Shown in pieces: positions 40,201 through 55,200 of a stretch of 64,000 nt of DNA. The notes under the pieces were generated by a model. It was not told the DNA's origin and made no database searches. It saw only the letters and a program-made list of their open reading frames with translations. The stretch's first letter is position 1. Every line of letters starts with the position of its first letter. A program made the translations under genes and the position numbers. Source of the stretch: Ciona savignyi (taxonomy: Eukaryota; Chordata; Ascidiacea; Phlebobranchia; Cionidae). The stretch lies in the NCBI GenBank assembly GCA_000149265.1, contig CH002032.1, forward strand, positions 951,937-1,015,936. Reading direction: 5' to 3'.

Positions 40201-43200
40201 TCTCTAAGACCGCTTTTTTAGTTTAAATCTGCATATAAATCGGTCGCGTTAACCAATCGTCAACGTAGCCGTTGTTAGTGCCATAAATCACCAGCTTTAT
40301 ACTTTTTTGCAATACCAACAGCGCGAGACGTTGTGGTCAAACTGGGAGAAGACAGTGTTAGTGATGTCCGAGATTTTCAATGGATTTCTCAGATGAGATA
40401 CTACTGGGAAAACTCGGCTGTGATGGTGAGAATGATTTCCACCACTGTACCATACGATTACGAGTATCTTGGCAACAGCGGACGACTCGTTATTACTCCT
40501 CTCACGGAGCGATGTTACAGGTATGTACAGGATAGGATACTGCCATTTAAAACGTAGAAAGTCGGTAAGACGGAAAAAATCAAATAATGTCATGCCTACA
40601 GTCGGCTATTCAAAATTATTCCAATGTGTTAAGATGGATTCATAACTATACGTTATTTTAACCAATCCACTGGGTACAGGCCAACGTCTGCTAAGTTCCT
40701 TAAACATAGTGACACAGCCGTCTGTAGCTGGCGACTGGTTTAATCCAGCATTCCTTTGTCTGACGTTTCGATGATGCACTATACTAATAAACTTACCCAC
40801 CGAATTTTAATAGCATTAAAGTAATCGGTTCTGCAGGTTGTTTTATTACCCAAAATACCTAATATTTACATATCTTAAAATGGCTAATCGACCTTTCGTT
40901 CTACAAATTTCAATTGAGTAAACTAAACTTAATTTTAAAACTGGTCGGTTGATTGTGCCATTTTCCCTGCACATGAATCATCCACACTATCTAGCAGTTA
41001 TTAGTCGGTGATGTCGATGGATGGCCACGGATAATTATGGTATAATTACCACAAAATTAATGTTAACTGCCTTAGGTTTTTAATAACTATCCCAATATGT
41101 ACTCTTGCATTTATAACATCGGCTTGTGTAAATGGGGGGCTACGCACTACAGCTCAATAACCCAGCGATCTTGTGATGATCATTAACAAATTATTCGTAA
41201 AGTGTACATACAGTATTACCAATATTAACGTGTATTCTACTACTTTGTTAGCTTTTATACGAATTTATATTGTCTCATCATTAATAAAAGTTTCTTGGGT
41301 GTGGACCAAAGAAAAATATCGTTTCTACCGTAAACGTCTGCTACCATATACTTAACCGATTTCAACCTTAAAGAACGTTGATGGGAGCACTGCAGCTAAA
41401 TCTAGGCGGAGCGCCCGAAGGCCCAGCCGGAACCGGTAAAACTGAGACCTGCAAGGACTTGGCGAAAGCTGTCGCCAAACAATGTGTGGTTTTCAATTGC
41501 TCGGATGGCTTGGATTACAAAGCGATGGGAAAGTTCTTCAAGGGGCTGGCTCAGTCTGGGGCATGGGCTTGCTTCGATGAGTTTAACAGGATTGACTTGG
41601 AGGTGAGTGTGTGTTTTAGGGCAGTTTTACTAGTTTCGTTAAAACCATTATGGGTTCAAAACTAGCCATTGGCTAATTAATTGTGTATTTTAAAAACGAT
41701 TAACAAACTTCACTGAACTCTGTGGATAAATTTAAGATAATGTGAATGGTGATAACACTTTACATGTGTAGGCCTCTGTACGCTTTTAGGATTTGATACA
41801 CTATCGGGTTAATTAACTGTAAACCTACGTTCACAATGTTGTGAGCTTCGTAGGACGGTACCCATGGAGTTTTCTATGGTAATAATCGATCCAGCATAAC
41901 TTTTGCGCGTTTCTATGGTAATAAATCGATCACCATAACTTTTGCGCGTTATTAGACTAGTAGTCAGGTGTGTGTTTACGCACGAATCGTTATGAAAATG
42001 ACACTTCAGATGTTTTAATTCTTGTTAACTGGGCACAATTTGACTTTAAAGGCCGATAGATTTATATCGTTGATATTTAAATACGGTACAGCTTGGCTTG
42101 ACATTTTTTTATCCTAAGCGAACTAAAACAAAATGGCGGACGTTACTAAGATAATGTCAATTCTTCTATTTAAAAATGCCAACAATACATTTATGTTTCT
42201 TTAAATAACTTTGTACCACAAATTGCATAACTTAAAGTGCACTTTGTAATTTTTTTGTAAAAAGTTTTTATATACAACAGATTTTTTTAAAAAGACAATA
42301 GAACTAAAAATCAGTCGTTCTCCATTTTCATAATTTTTAAATTTTTCCTGTAATGGACATCTTCAATACATTATATAAATAACTTGTTAATTCTATTTGA
42401 ATAAGTTACTTCATGATACACATTATCAGCAGTGGTGCAACCGTGGCTGATTCAGCAAAGCCATTCACAGTTTAAATTGTGTTATTTAGGGTCGTTTAAG
42501 GGTTTATTTGTAAATGATGATTCGCCTTCATGCTTTTTCTCGGAGCAGGTGACGGTACAATTATAGATTGGCCATTTTCCACATTGAGCAACGTGTCGTA
42601 CCGTGATTCATCCCGTTCAGCTCGTCCATTGTTATAAATCTGCATCAATTGTATTGTATGATAACACAAAGTTATGGAAACCCCAGTTAAGCGCATCTCC
42701 TCACAGTCAAAATATGTTTTTATTTGTGCTCGTTTAAGACAACTGTATACCGATTTCCCGGTGTTACGGGTGGTGGATTAGTTTGTAACCGTACGCAGAT
42801 TGATCTGCTGTTTAGAGCCCAACCGCAATAATGTCTGTTGACAAGGCACGTCCAGGACGTTGCCTAGGCCCAGAAATCTTAAAAATGTTTGTTATCAAAA
42901 CATGCAGTAGCCACATTAGAACGCATAAATTATTTTCCTACTTTTGTGTGGCATATACCAACTATACAAAAACGTTCCCAGCGAATATGGGTTTCGAACC
43001 TTAGCCTGGTAAAAAAAAACTCGGATATACACTTTGATTAAAAATGTCGATTCATTTAACCAACTTTTCAAAACGTAGTTAGCATGTGCTGCATAAGGTA
43101 CTTGCCCCATTCTTGTTTCCGTTTTCAATGACAGCATATTCGTCTGGGATTACCGGTTCCAACTGTTCAAGTGGCTGGTCGTAAATAGCGTCATGTAGTT

Positions 43201-46200
43201 GCAGGTTGTGCTGCACTCGCCGGCTTTTTCTACTCTTTCTGCTCTTGCGGACTTTGCGAGATTTTTCTCGCTGGTTAATCGTTGAATAGCATGCACCATC
43301 TTGGTCATCTGACTCGGTTTCTATAACAAGAACAGGTTAATCAATTGGAAGCTTGTAAATTAACAAGATCTTATGCGTGTCAATTCGCATAGCGATGTAT
43401 CCATCGTATCAACACACTTTAATGGCACCGGTAAATTGATTGCCCAAAAGAATGTGGAGATTGACAGTGGAACACGCCCCATCGTTTTCCACATTAAAAG
43501 CAAGTAACATAAAATTTGTCGTAATATACTAATTTGAGGTATGTGTGGCTCTTTAATGGTGGAAACTCACATGTAACAGGTATTTCGTATTTGGGTTTAA
43601 ATATTACGCAAAAGTGAAAAATGTGCAAATTTTTGGCAATGATATTAAGATAACAGAAATAAATTTAGCCACTAGATGTCTTTTGCGAGTAAAGCCCAAA
43701 CTGCAACCAACGGGCAACGAGTTTGCACAATTAATTCGAATCTTGTTCGGAGATTTACAAATAAAGAATGGTAGTATGGACGAATAGTTCGACTTGCGCG
43801 AACGATTAATATATATACCGAATTATATGCATAAGAACGGCTTAGTTACGAGACCACCATGGGTTCGAAACTTAGCCCGGTAACAGAAAGATACATGCGT
43901 ATTTCGGTCCGTAATAAATACCAACCCCATGACTCTGATCCGGATGCGGAGGAAACGATTACATCAATCTCCTCTCTAGAAAACAGAGTTAAGTTTTTAC
44001 ATCAACAAAGGAAATGTCAACATATTTTACTTTATACGATTTGCCAATTAAGTAAGATTCATAGTGTAATAATATCGATATTACTCTTGTGTAAGAATGT
44101 GTCCACACATAAGTGTCGCTAGTGGACAATTGATTTTTATGAGATTGTGAGCGCAGAACATACTGCCAACCAGCGTTAATTATCGTGAGTGAATTTGGCA
44201 TATTTTTATTAATATGTTTAAAGCATACAATGGTAGTCACGTGGTATGCGGTGATTGGTAAATCCGGCATAAATGCATTCTAAATNNNNNNNNNNNNNNN
44301 NNNNNNNNNNNNNNNNNNNNNNNNNNNNNNNNNNNNNNNNNNNNNNNNNNNNNNNNNNNNNNNNNNNNNNNNNNNNNNNNNNNNNNNNNNNNNNNNNNNN
44401 NNNNNNNNNNNNNNNNNNNNNNNNNNNNNNNNNNNNNNNNNNNNNNNNNNNNNNNNNNNNTGCATTCTAAATGTTTCCAAAAATATACTGTCGAAAATGA
44501 AACAAGATGACAGTCGTTTATGAAACGAATGCATCTTTTACCAATTGCAACCTTAAAAACCTACAACTAAATAACAAATCAACGTATATTGTTATCACTT
44601 CGCGTTATTCATATTCTTACCGGGTGCTAGCAGTAGGGCTGAGTAACACCTGCGGGTCCGGTATAGACTTCCGGAGGCTTTGCATTGTTATATACGTAAT
44701 CACTTCGTCATCAATATCGATCCCACTGCTTGTGTCTGCTTTACTTTCTGAAATTTTGTTAAGAATTATAATTTTTTCTAAAATTTTGTTTAAAATCACA
44801 ATTTTTCAGAAATTTTGATTAGAATCTTATTTTTTTCAAATTTTGATTAGAATTAAATTTTTTTGGTACTTTGTTTAGTATACCATTTTTTCTTGGTTTA
44901 GCAGCACAAAATATAGAAGTTTTAAATATAACCACCTTTTAAAATGACGCGATTTCAAAATGTGATAAGTTATATCGGCAACAGTTGTGGTATTTCGGAT
45001 AGGATACAGGATAGCATGTTTTAATTTTTATTTTTTTAATATAATACACCTATTAGTGTAGACGGTATGGATACTTTTTTTATTGCTAACTTCAGCCCCA
45101 TTTTAAATTTGTTAATTGGTAACTGTTTTGGTTTTTCGAACTGGATACAGGGTTAGTTTATCGGCTTTGTTTACTTTAAGAAAACACACATGAATATCAT
45201 TGAACAAGGACACAGCTAAATAGTTGGTATAGATCATGTGTGGAGCTACTCATTAACTTAATACAGCAAACAGTTAATTGGTAATAATCGACCGATTTAT
45301 TTACAAAATTCGACTATAAACCGTTTCGTATAGGAACCGCTGTGATTTAAAACTAGTCAGGTTAAAAATGTCACAAGTGTACTCGCAATCAACCTTCAAC
45401 CTATCAATTCTAAGATATTTTTAAGGTATTTATTTTACGGTATTTAGAACACTATATATTTTTCTATTGTGCATCTAGTTGTATATTTTCGAGTAAAGTA
45501 GTTTTTATGTCGCTTTCTCTGGAACACTGTTTGACGTGTCAGCATGAAATGTAAGTTTCAACTTTCGAGAAAACTACAGACTATACGTGCCCGGAAAAAT
45601 GTACACAGCACAACCTTCGGAAAACACTACTGAGTGGGGAGAACCTTATACAGCATAATCTTCAATTACCTGGTTGTCTCCGGTTTCTCTCGAATGCATT
45701 CTTTGAAATCTTTTTGCTGGGTAAAGCATAAATATCGCCTTCGTCGCTTTTAGCTATAAATATTAAAAAATTGTTTGGTCGTTAAATAATTAATTCATTT
45801 AAGCTGCAAAGTAATATGCCTTTTTAGATATTCATTTTATTTACATTAATGGAAAGCATACTACCGGTTATCATATATGTAATCGCCAGATTCCTCATGT
45901 CCACCGCGGTCAAGTTAACCGATCTATTACAGGTTTTACCTGATTAGGACGTTTACACATATTTAGTTTAACGCGATGCATTAGTTTAAGACGATATGCG
46001 ATATTTCGCGGACACAACCTACTAACTATATTACAGTTTAGCACAATCTTTTAAGCTATGCAGTCCGGTGTAGATAAAGCTGGTTAGTTGATTTTATTGC
46101 AATTAGTAGGACTATATATCAGCATCTTACCATGGTGGGATGATAAAGTTGATGGTTTTCGGTTCTCGCCACCTTGGTTTGAACTTCGATCAGATGATGA

Positions 46201-49200
46201 GCTGTAAAAAACGCCATTAATGTTAATAGTATGCCGTATAATAACCATTCCTTGCAATAGTATGGCATATACTAGCCTTTATTGTTAATAATATGCTTTA
46301 TATTTGCCATTATTGTTAATAGTATGCCTATAAATACTGGCCATTATTATTAATAGTATTCTTAATAATTGCCATTTTTGTTAAAAGTATGCCTAATAAT
46401 TGCAATTATTTTTAATAGTACGCCTTATACTTTGCACTATTGTTAATAATATGCCTTATAATTGCCATTTTTGTTAATAGTATGCTAATGCTTGTTATTA
46501 TTGTTACCATCATGTTGTTTACTTTTCATTGATGTTAACCATGCGTTTTTCCCCAAAAAACGAGTGTTCTTTGATAAAACGGAAGTCGTTAGGTAATGCA
46601 TGCGTTAAACATACCAATACCGTATTTTTTACCCTCGGCAAAAAATAAATATTGTGGACTAGGCTATATGGTATAACCTATATAGAATGTTTACCGCTCA
46701 TTTTTAGTTTCCGTTTCGTCGTATTTTATTGTGCTTTGGGAACGTGAGTTTCCTGGACCGTTCACATAAACTGAGTTGTACTGTCCGACATCAGCCTGAT
46801 AGTCCATCTTTAACACAGTTTGCAGTTTATCTTTTTTCTTGCGTTTCTGACATACTTTAAACAAAATAATTCCAGCGACTATCAAAACTAAGGCGGCTCC
46901 ACCGATGATAATATAGATGTAAAAGGGTAAACCAGAAGCGGGTGCCGCAACCGGTGTTTTTGTCGCTGCTGTTGAGTTTTTTGTTGTTGTCGGCTCCATT
47001 GTGGTTGTTGGTATGTTCGTTGTGGTTTCTGTTGGGTTCGTTGTAGCTACTGGACACTCTTGTGTGTTGCACTGTTCTTGGGTCACCAATTGTGTTGTTA
47101 TGTTCCCATTCGTACCGGGACAGTTGTATGATCTTTTCGAATTGCTATCTGACATTCAAAATTAGTAAGAAATGTAAATTAAATTGAGGTATTTACCTGG
47201 GCCTACATACCGAAATGTATTTTTAATTATGTCAAACCAAAACGGTAAATTTTAATACTATGGCCACTACAGGCGATTAAGATTAGTAAACGTAAATTTA
47301 ACAGAGAACAATATAAACGGAATTTTATTATTTATTTCGATTTTACTTTCCACATCCCCACGCTAATTTACAATTTTGGTATATTTATAATGCGTGGTAA
47401 ACGAATTTATTTAAATTCAGGGTAAACAAGCTGTTAATATAACAGAAATAAGTTTAAATTATGATAATGGTATCTTACTATTTAGGAAGCACCGCTCTGT
47501 TCTGAAACGAACTCCGCCACCACAACTGGTGTTGCAGTTTGATGTGTTAGTTACCACCCAATTTCCACTGCAGTTGTTATTGGTGTAACAGCGGTATCTA
47601 CGCAAGTGTGTGCATGACTGCGCATTAGGCGTTGAACAGACGGAGTTTTCGTCGTAGCTCGAGTCGTAGCAATGTCCGGAGCATTGTTTTTGTATCTGCA
47701 ATGTCGTGGTAATTATTGAAAAAATTAAAACGGAACAGCAACAGATAAATATACGCGTGTTTGATTTTATTTCTATCGGGCTAAGCACCCATGATAGGCT
47801 TCTCCACGTCATAGTATAAATATCCAAATTTCCACAGTTTCTTATTTCCAATATTTTATACTGCCCTCTTAAAATAGTAAATATATATCTATAATTACGG
47901 TTAACCTAAGTAAAGTATAAGTCCCTTATTTGCTTCATAATAGCATATTACTTGCTATGTTAAGTTTTTTCTACAATTAAGAATTTAACTTACCGTACGA
48001 TTAACCCATGGATCAAGACACGAACCACAGCCAACTATTTCTTCATAATATATTTCGCCAGGTTTGGCACATTCAAGTCCTTTACCACTTGTACCACATT
48101 TCAACTCTCGCGAAGTGTGGGTAGGGCTTGAACCTACAGATGTCCATTGATTCCATTCCGCTCCAACCACGCATTTCCCGAACACCACATAGCAAATAAA
48201 AATCGCCAAAATCCAATTTTTCATTTCTATTCTAATTCAAAACCGTACGACCGTGACAGTTTTCGTTACCTATCTTCTACAGTACTGAATACTTTCTCGT
48301 GCAATACTTAGTTTCAGATGTTAGTCAGGATATAGATAGACCGTTGATTCACCAAATATAATAACACCTCACAACCCTGTGATGAAATGTGCAGCGTATC
48401 CCGGTTTGGCGCGTGATTAATGTTTACCATATTTGGTGGTGGACAGCTACGTAGGCGGTGGCCATTATATTGTGTTGCTTGCAACGAAGCGTTGCTTACG
48501 TTTTGTTAATTAACTTTTCAATTGTTCTTTAACATTCATGAGGTAGTCAAAACACACTGGTAACATATTGTTGTTGTTTACGATGCTCTTTGATCGTTGT
48601 TCTACAGTGATTCGCGGGGGATTGAATTGACACCGCGTTAAGACCACTGTTGGTTTATTGCTTGTCGATTAATCTTATTGTGGTTAAGACATCTTGTGTC
48701 GCTTTTTTGACATCGGTAATAGTGACGGTGAGAGGGATGATACCAGAATAATCTACTTTCTGCTTGTAGTGACGGTAGCTCAATATGTTAGATCGATGCG
48801 CGGCTGTTGGTCGAAGTCATGTTCAAACCCCCCAGTACTGGGAATTTTTCTAACGCCGCCATGTCACAACTTTTCACTACTTTTAACTCTACAAGCCATG
48901 AGAATTGTTTTAGCTATATTTGATTTAAAAAATCGATTCAACTTAAACACCACGTTATTATTACTTGCATTGAACGAGCCTGCTGCCCGGGTCAACGGAG
49001 TCATTTATTTGGTAATACGTCACCTTTTATTTGCGGCGAATTAACAACAACAGTTTGATTTTGTATGTTGTTTGAACACACTCGTATTTTTTAATTTTTT
49101 ATGCATCACTTATGTCAATTGTTTATTCAATTATCCCCGCATAGTCGTCTTCTGTGACCTCAACTTTAATCTTTCTTGTCGATTGCCGCGGTATCGGCAT

Positions 49201-52200
49201 GGGTGACCGGGTGGTTGTTACGTCATCATTGTTATTTTCGTATGCAGATTCGATTAAAGCATTATTCATAACCTGTAATAACAGATGGTTATAACAAGTA
49301 ACGGTGCAATCATGATGTAATAGGCTTATTATAAGATATAGTGCGTCGTTCTGTACGTATACATGTGCTATTCCGATCACAAAGTTTCCTGTTCGGGCAT
49401 CGGATCGCGTCGGATAGCGTCGGATGTCTGGAACCTCAGATTGAAACCAGTGAAATGTATATGGATAAAATTTTTAAAAAAGAGAACAACTATTTACACC
49501 GCAATGTAAAAACAACGGAATTGCGACTGTATGTCCACAAGTTATTATGCCGAATATATATATATATATATATACCTCTTACAAAATAATTGTATCGCTT
49601 TATATTAAAAAGTCAAACGTGTCTGCATATTCCGATAGTAACTATTCTTTTACGGCGTAGGTGGAAGTTTTATCATATACTATTAAAGCATATGCTCGAC
49701 AATTACTGTGTTTTAGGTCAAATTGATACAGGATAGCAAAATTAATTATATCCAAAGAACTCTTGTACATGTATATATCATGTGTGAGTAAACTACATCA
49801 GTATAAATATATATGGATTTCACATAATTATAGATAAGGTACCTGGTATGACTCGGTTGGTTCGTTGGCTGTATCGACGACTTCACTTATGGCTGGGTAT
49901 CTTGGGACTCTTGACGACGACCTGGATCGACCCTCCTTGGTTATCATTGACTTTAACGACTCTTTGCTCAAGGACCTTTTTCGGGACTTTTTCTTCTTCT
50001 TTGTCGTGAATTGTTTTGTGACTTTCTCGTTAGGGTCGATTGTAGAGTAAAGGAGTACGCTTCTGCCTGATGAATCTGTTCCACTTCTGCTTCGCTTGTT
50101 CTCATCAACCACTACAGCATCCGGGAGGACGGAATAGATGTTTTCGGTGACTGGAGATGTTGGTGCAGCATCTTTATCTGAGTCCGAAGAATCTGCATCA
50201 CGAATACAAGTGATAAAGCATCAAGTTATCAACGATAAAATAATGTAATAAATAATCAAGTTAAAAACAATCTTGCGGTGATTTAAACGTTTGTATAACC
50301 TAGTTTAGTTCATTTATTCTTTGCCCAAGTATTAAAAATTGGCAAACGATTCAAATCATAACAAAGGAACAAGAAAGACGACAAACAAACATATTAAAAA
50401 CAGCGGACGCGGTTACCAACCTAAGCGAAAAAAACAATAATGTTCCAACAAAAATTAATTACGGACCAACGATATAAAGCCCAAAAAAGAGTGTGGAGTC
50501 CATAGACAACTAAGGGTTTTATCGTTGAATAACTGCCTAGAAGAAAATATCTGACCACAATACAACAATTATTAATGAAATGTACTTGCCCCATGATTCA
50601 GATTCGGAATCGACGGGAAATGGTAGTTGTAGAGACTGACTGGGCTTTCTAGATGAACTGAAACGAAATTGTTACATGACTCTTATGCAAGTAAACGCCA
50701 TATTCACAGAATGTTGCACTATTTACATAGACCCTACAGCCACAGCTACGACATCCTGTATGTACGTCACATACTGACGTAATACGTATTTTGTATAGTA
50801 TGTTAATGTTCTAAAACGAAATAATTTCAACTGTAATTCTCTTTACAAATCATTTTAGTTAAACTTGATCAGGTCTATACTAATAACACGTACCTTGCAC
50901 TTGTTAGATTGTCGTGACTTGTGTATTCGGGGTGGATGATATCATGCATTTCCGTGTAAGGACTTGCAGTTTCGCCGAAATCCAAATATCCATCAGAATC
51001 TTAAAATTAATTTATTTGTTATCGCCCGTTGCACAAATAAAATATGGTAACTGCTAAAGCTTAATATAATAAAAATAAAAGGAGTAGCAGTACCGGAATT
51101 TGGGTTAGGGTTAGGTCTACATTCAATTGAGATACGTGAGACTGTTTGGGTGAGAAGTTAGACTTTTTTATTGATATATCCACTCACTTTTTACTTTTTT
51201 TTCCTTTGTTTGATGTTATGAGTTATGATTATTAAAGTTATGATTATTAAATAAAAATGTTGAGGAGGAAATTATCATAACCGATTATAATATATTGACC
51301 AATAATTGTTCATGAGCGATGTCTGTTAAATGCAGACAGAACAGTTGTCTAGCGGTACGGTAGTGTGGACAAATAAAAAAACGCGACCTATACAGATTAC
51401 AAATTATATTCAAAAAACGGCGTTAGCAACGACACCATTATGGGTTCGAAACAGAGACCGGTAAAAATTACATTTGTCTAGCAATTCTTAATACGTACTA
51501 GTTCGTAGGATGTCGTTATTTTGAGCGGGCGGATCTATTTTAGCATTCTTCTCGTTAATCTCAGAGTAGACGTCCTCCTGTGTCATCGTTGTGTCCACTT
51601 CAATCGGATCCAGGTACGCTTCGCTAGGATCCACTTTTCCAATTCTCTGAGGTATTCTTGGCGGTTCTTCTTTTGTTTGTGAATAACTACAAATTTGTGT
51701 TTAGATTTCTGATACCTAATAATAGTGGTTTCTACACATTATAATAGGCCTACTGGTTTCTAATTACAAAATAACAACAAATGAAAGTAAAAATAAATTT
51801 TGATAGGTGGTTAGTTTTTAGGTTTTTATGTTAAATAGTTGTAATCACAGAAGAAGATAGACAGTATATTGCTTCAATACCGGTCGTCCGCAGACCTTAC
51901 TTTAAGTTTATCACTGTAACTTATACCCCAATTACTTTGTGTTAATTGATTGCTGAGTTCCTGATGACGCAGAACTGCGATACGAACTAAAGCTGCTCTT
52001 AATTAGCTCGAGATCTGTTCCGTTTCCACTGTTTGGGCGGTGTGTCGAGCCAGAAATCGTTTTGACTACAGTTTGCCTCCGATGTGTCTTGTACCGAGTG
52101 AGACATACTACAACTATCAGTCCCACTACCAACATCAAAACGCCGCCAGCAATTATAACCGGAAAATACCATTCTGTAACGACATAAAGTGGTTAAATTT

Positions 52201-55200
52201 AAATCAACATCAAAATAGGGGTAGCTGATTTTAAAAGTAAAGATTTCGCCGGAATGGGACCGGCCCACAATCCTGACAGATGAATACCAATTTGAGCACG
52301 TTCCAAGTCCAACACGGCATGGGATATAACTGGTCGTTTACCGTTTTTTGAGCATAGGGATAAGATCAATTGGAGGGAGCTTAACAACATAAGGATTGTC
52401 ATAACCGGATATTTACGTTTTGTAAAATTTGATTGAAGTGGTAAGGCCGACAAAGACTGTGATGTGCTTGGCTTTGTTGTTGTAGTTGTTTTTGTTGATG
52501 GGTGGTTTCTGCTTGGATTCGTTGTTTGTTTTTGAGTGGTTTTACAACAGTTAATTGACGCATTGAACGCGTGTGTTTTGCAAGTCTCGTTGTACAACTC
52601 GTTTCTCCAGGTACCGACACAAGTGCGATGAGTGAGCCCTGTGAGTAGTAAAAGAGTTTAATTGTTCTATTAAACCTTAACATAGCTTGGTCTATTTAAA
52701 GAATGTGGAGTTGTATTTTATTTCTCACCTTTCTCACAATCGCTCTGGGTACAATTGATCGTCCAGTCGCTCCATTTTGAACAAGGTGTTGCGGTACAAC
52801 CACGTATTGGACACTCCGTTAAATTGCAAAGGACTTGTTTCGTTTTGATCGTGCCATTTGCACCTGTAAAAGGGTTTAATAGGTGTTTAGATGTGACCGA
52901 ATAATAAGTAATATATTCGTGTAGTGTGATGTACATTAAACTTATTACGGAAGTATTCTTAGCGTCTAGATATCTTTGTTGCCTACACTGGAAAACTGGT
53001 TTAGTTAATTTTATTATTTTTATCAAAAAGCTATCATTCATACAACTATTGTTAGAAAGGTAACCATTAAATTATTAGTCCTATTCCACATAATGACACA
53101 TTAAGTAGATCCAGAAAAGCATTCGACATCATGCCAAAGGCCATCACTACGACATATGCCTAACCTTCACATTCAGAACTTGGCTTGTTGAACGTAGTAC
53201 AGTTGCTGGATACGGATTTCACTGCCTTTCCACAAGATGCGGAACATGGACTCGATTCATACCAGGACCCCCACACCGGACACGGACGTTCAAAACAAGA
53301 TTTTGAAAAGGTCGCAAGTATTGTCGAGAGACTTCCGTTCGTACCAGGACAGTTATATGATGGCAAAAAATCTACGTGTTTAACAACGGGACGTGTTTAA
53401 TGATAACATATAGCTTCATTTCGATAAAAATATATAAATAAAATATTACCAATTTCAAAATTGTAAACTTAATTTGATTTATATAACGCCAATGTATACA
53501 ACTACCTTATTTAAAATTACTCCAAAAGTATACCTGGCACGCTCTGGCATTTAAGATAAAGAGGAATTGAACCAATACCACAGGATACGTTACAGCGAGT
53601 TCCGTCGACAGGCATAGGAATTCCGCTGCATATTGTACTGTTATAGCAACGAAGTTTTTCTATCTTGATGCAGGATGGATTAGATGCACATGAATACTTG
53701 CGAAGTTGGGTGCTGTCGTAGCAATCTCCAAGACATGACGCCACACCCTAAAAACGAATTTGGTCCATATCTTAAGCCCATATGACTATGGGGGTTAGTG
53801 ACAATCACAGGCTTACTTAAAACAGATACCCCGTCGATTTATTTTATCTAACGGTCGGTTTGGATAATTTCTATTTAAAAACATATTTACCGGTTCCAGA
53901 ATCCAGTTATTGCTATCTCGGCAAGTTAAAGAGCACTGGGTTTCTAATACTTCCTCGTACATTGCACCCTGTTCGACGCACTTAACACCTTCTGTGGTGA
54001 CATTGTTGATAACACAGTTTACTGCTCGGCTCATGTAACAATTGTTTGGAAGTGCGCAATTCGTCCAATGTGTCCAGTTTTGACTTGAAACGGGATTTAT
54101 GCACAACACGCTAATCAAGGTAACTATTTCTCCCCAGAGCATTTCCCTAACCTTCGTTTGTTTTCCTTTCCGTAAAACAGTATTTATAAAAACATAAGCA
54201 ATATTGTATTATGCTCCACATAAACATAGTTGTAACTTGGATCGACACCAGTCGCTAAGTCGTCGGTTAAGTATTTGAAAATACATTTAGTAGATGTCGC
54301 ATATGGATTATTGGGTTGACCTAAACCATTCAAAATTTCAACATGTGGACAACGCACTGCAACAACTTCGGTATCTCGGTGATGGGCATGATAAGCTATC
54401 TTGATGGTTGTCCGTATGATACCGCCTTTTCCGTTTACTCTTCCCAGTTGATTAAAAATGACTTTATTTTACTCCTAATTCATCGGGTTCTGACATCTGA
54501 AAACAAATTTCCCCAAGCACTATACCGTTTTTAAAACTTTCACCTATTCTATTTGAATAAGGAATATAGGATGCTTATAAACAGTTTACAGCAAATTTAT
54601 TTTTTCCATTGAAAACAAGTTTGATACCATCACAGAAGTTTCACTCCTCAAATTTACGACCTGTCACTGCGATGAAACAATCTGTCAATACGCGATAAAA
54701 TGATTTCTTATACAATCTTAGTAAGTTGATGTGGCGGAAACGCGACGCCTCCAAACACCAACAAAATGAATCACACCTTTCGACGACACATGTTTATGCT
54801 ATTGTTATTACGAAAACAGAAAGGATTTAAATCATCAAAACAAACCCTGTGCATTGGTGTACGGTAAACCGATAAGTTTAAGACTCGCGTGACCCTGTGG
54901 CCAAATGGTTAACGCCGACGAAACATATACTAATTCTACACCAAAAACCGAAAAATATCACGTGCATCCTTACAAACAGAGTCAAAATGCAAAATTAGGC
55001 ACAACAAAACAAACGTTTAAGTTTTAGCACAATTAAGATAGTTGTTATAAGATCAACATTATATGTGTATAATAATGCATTTCGATTCTTATAAAAGTTT
55101 ATAGCCATATCAAATTAACCAGTATATTCGACTCATTATTGCATTGCCGCATTATGCAATAAAACTGTTGCTAATGGTTAACTCGCCCGATTCTTATGCC

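Larger units (their letters stand above)
28721..40520 (+). other. Dynein heavy chain tail and linker (exons 10-30)
   Basis: Contains conserved tail and linker motifs: [121 protein letters not shown] and the end of the linker, [14 protein letters not shown] followed by [20 protein letters not shown]. In the family the linker swings over the AAA ring during the power stroke. Introns hold minisatellites, SINE pieces and a possible hAT end. Confidence 0.93.

Noticed and set aside
51481..51498. Stop codon shortly after 51499 as the end of gene Y (reading RTSTY)
   Set aside because: The GTACGT donor and the next exons at 50999, 50657, 50192 and 49272 are all in phase and rich in the same kind of tyrosine motifs.
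52199..52417. Read-through of gene Y exon 5 to an in-frame stop, which would give a protein ending in a different hydrophobic segment
   Set aside because: The donor at 52416 joins in phase to an exon with a clear transmembrane helix and to five more in-phase exons. A read-through isoform remains possible.
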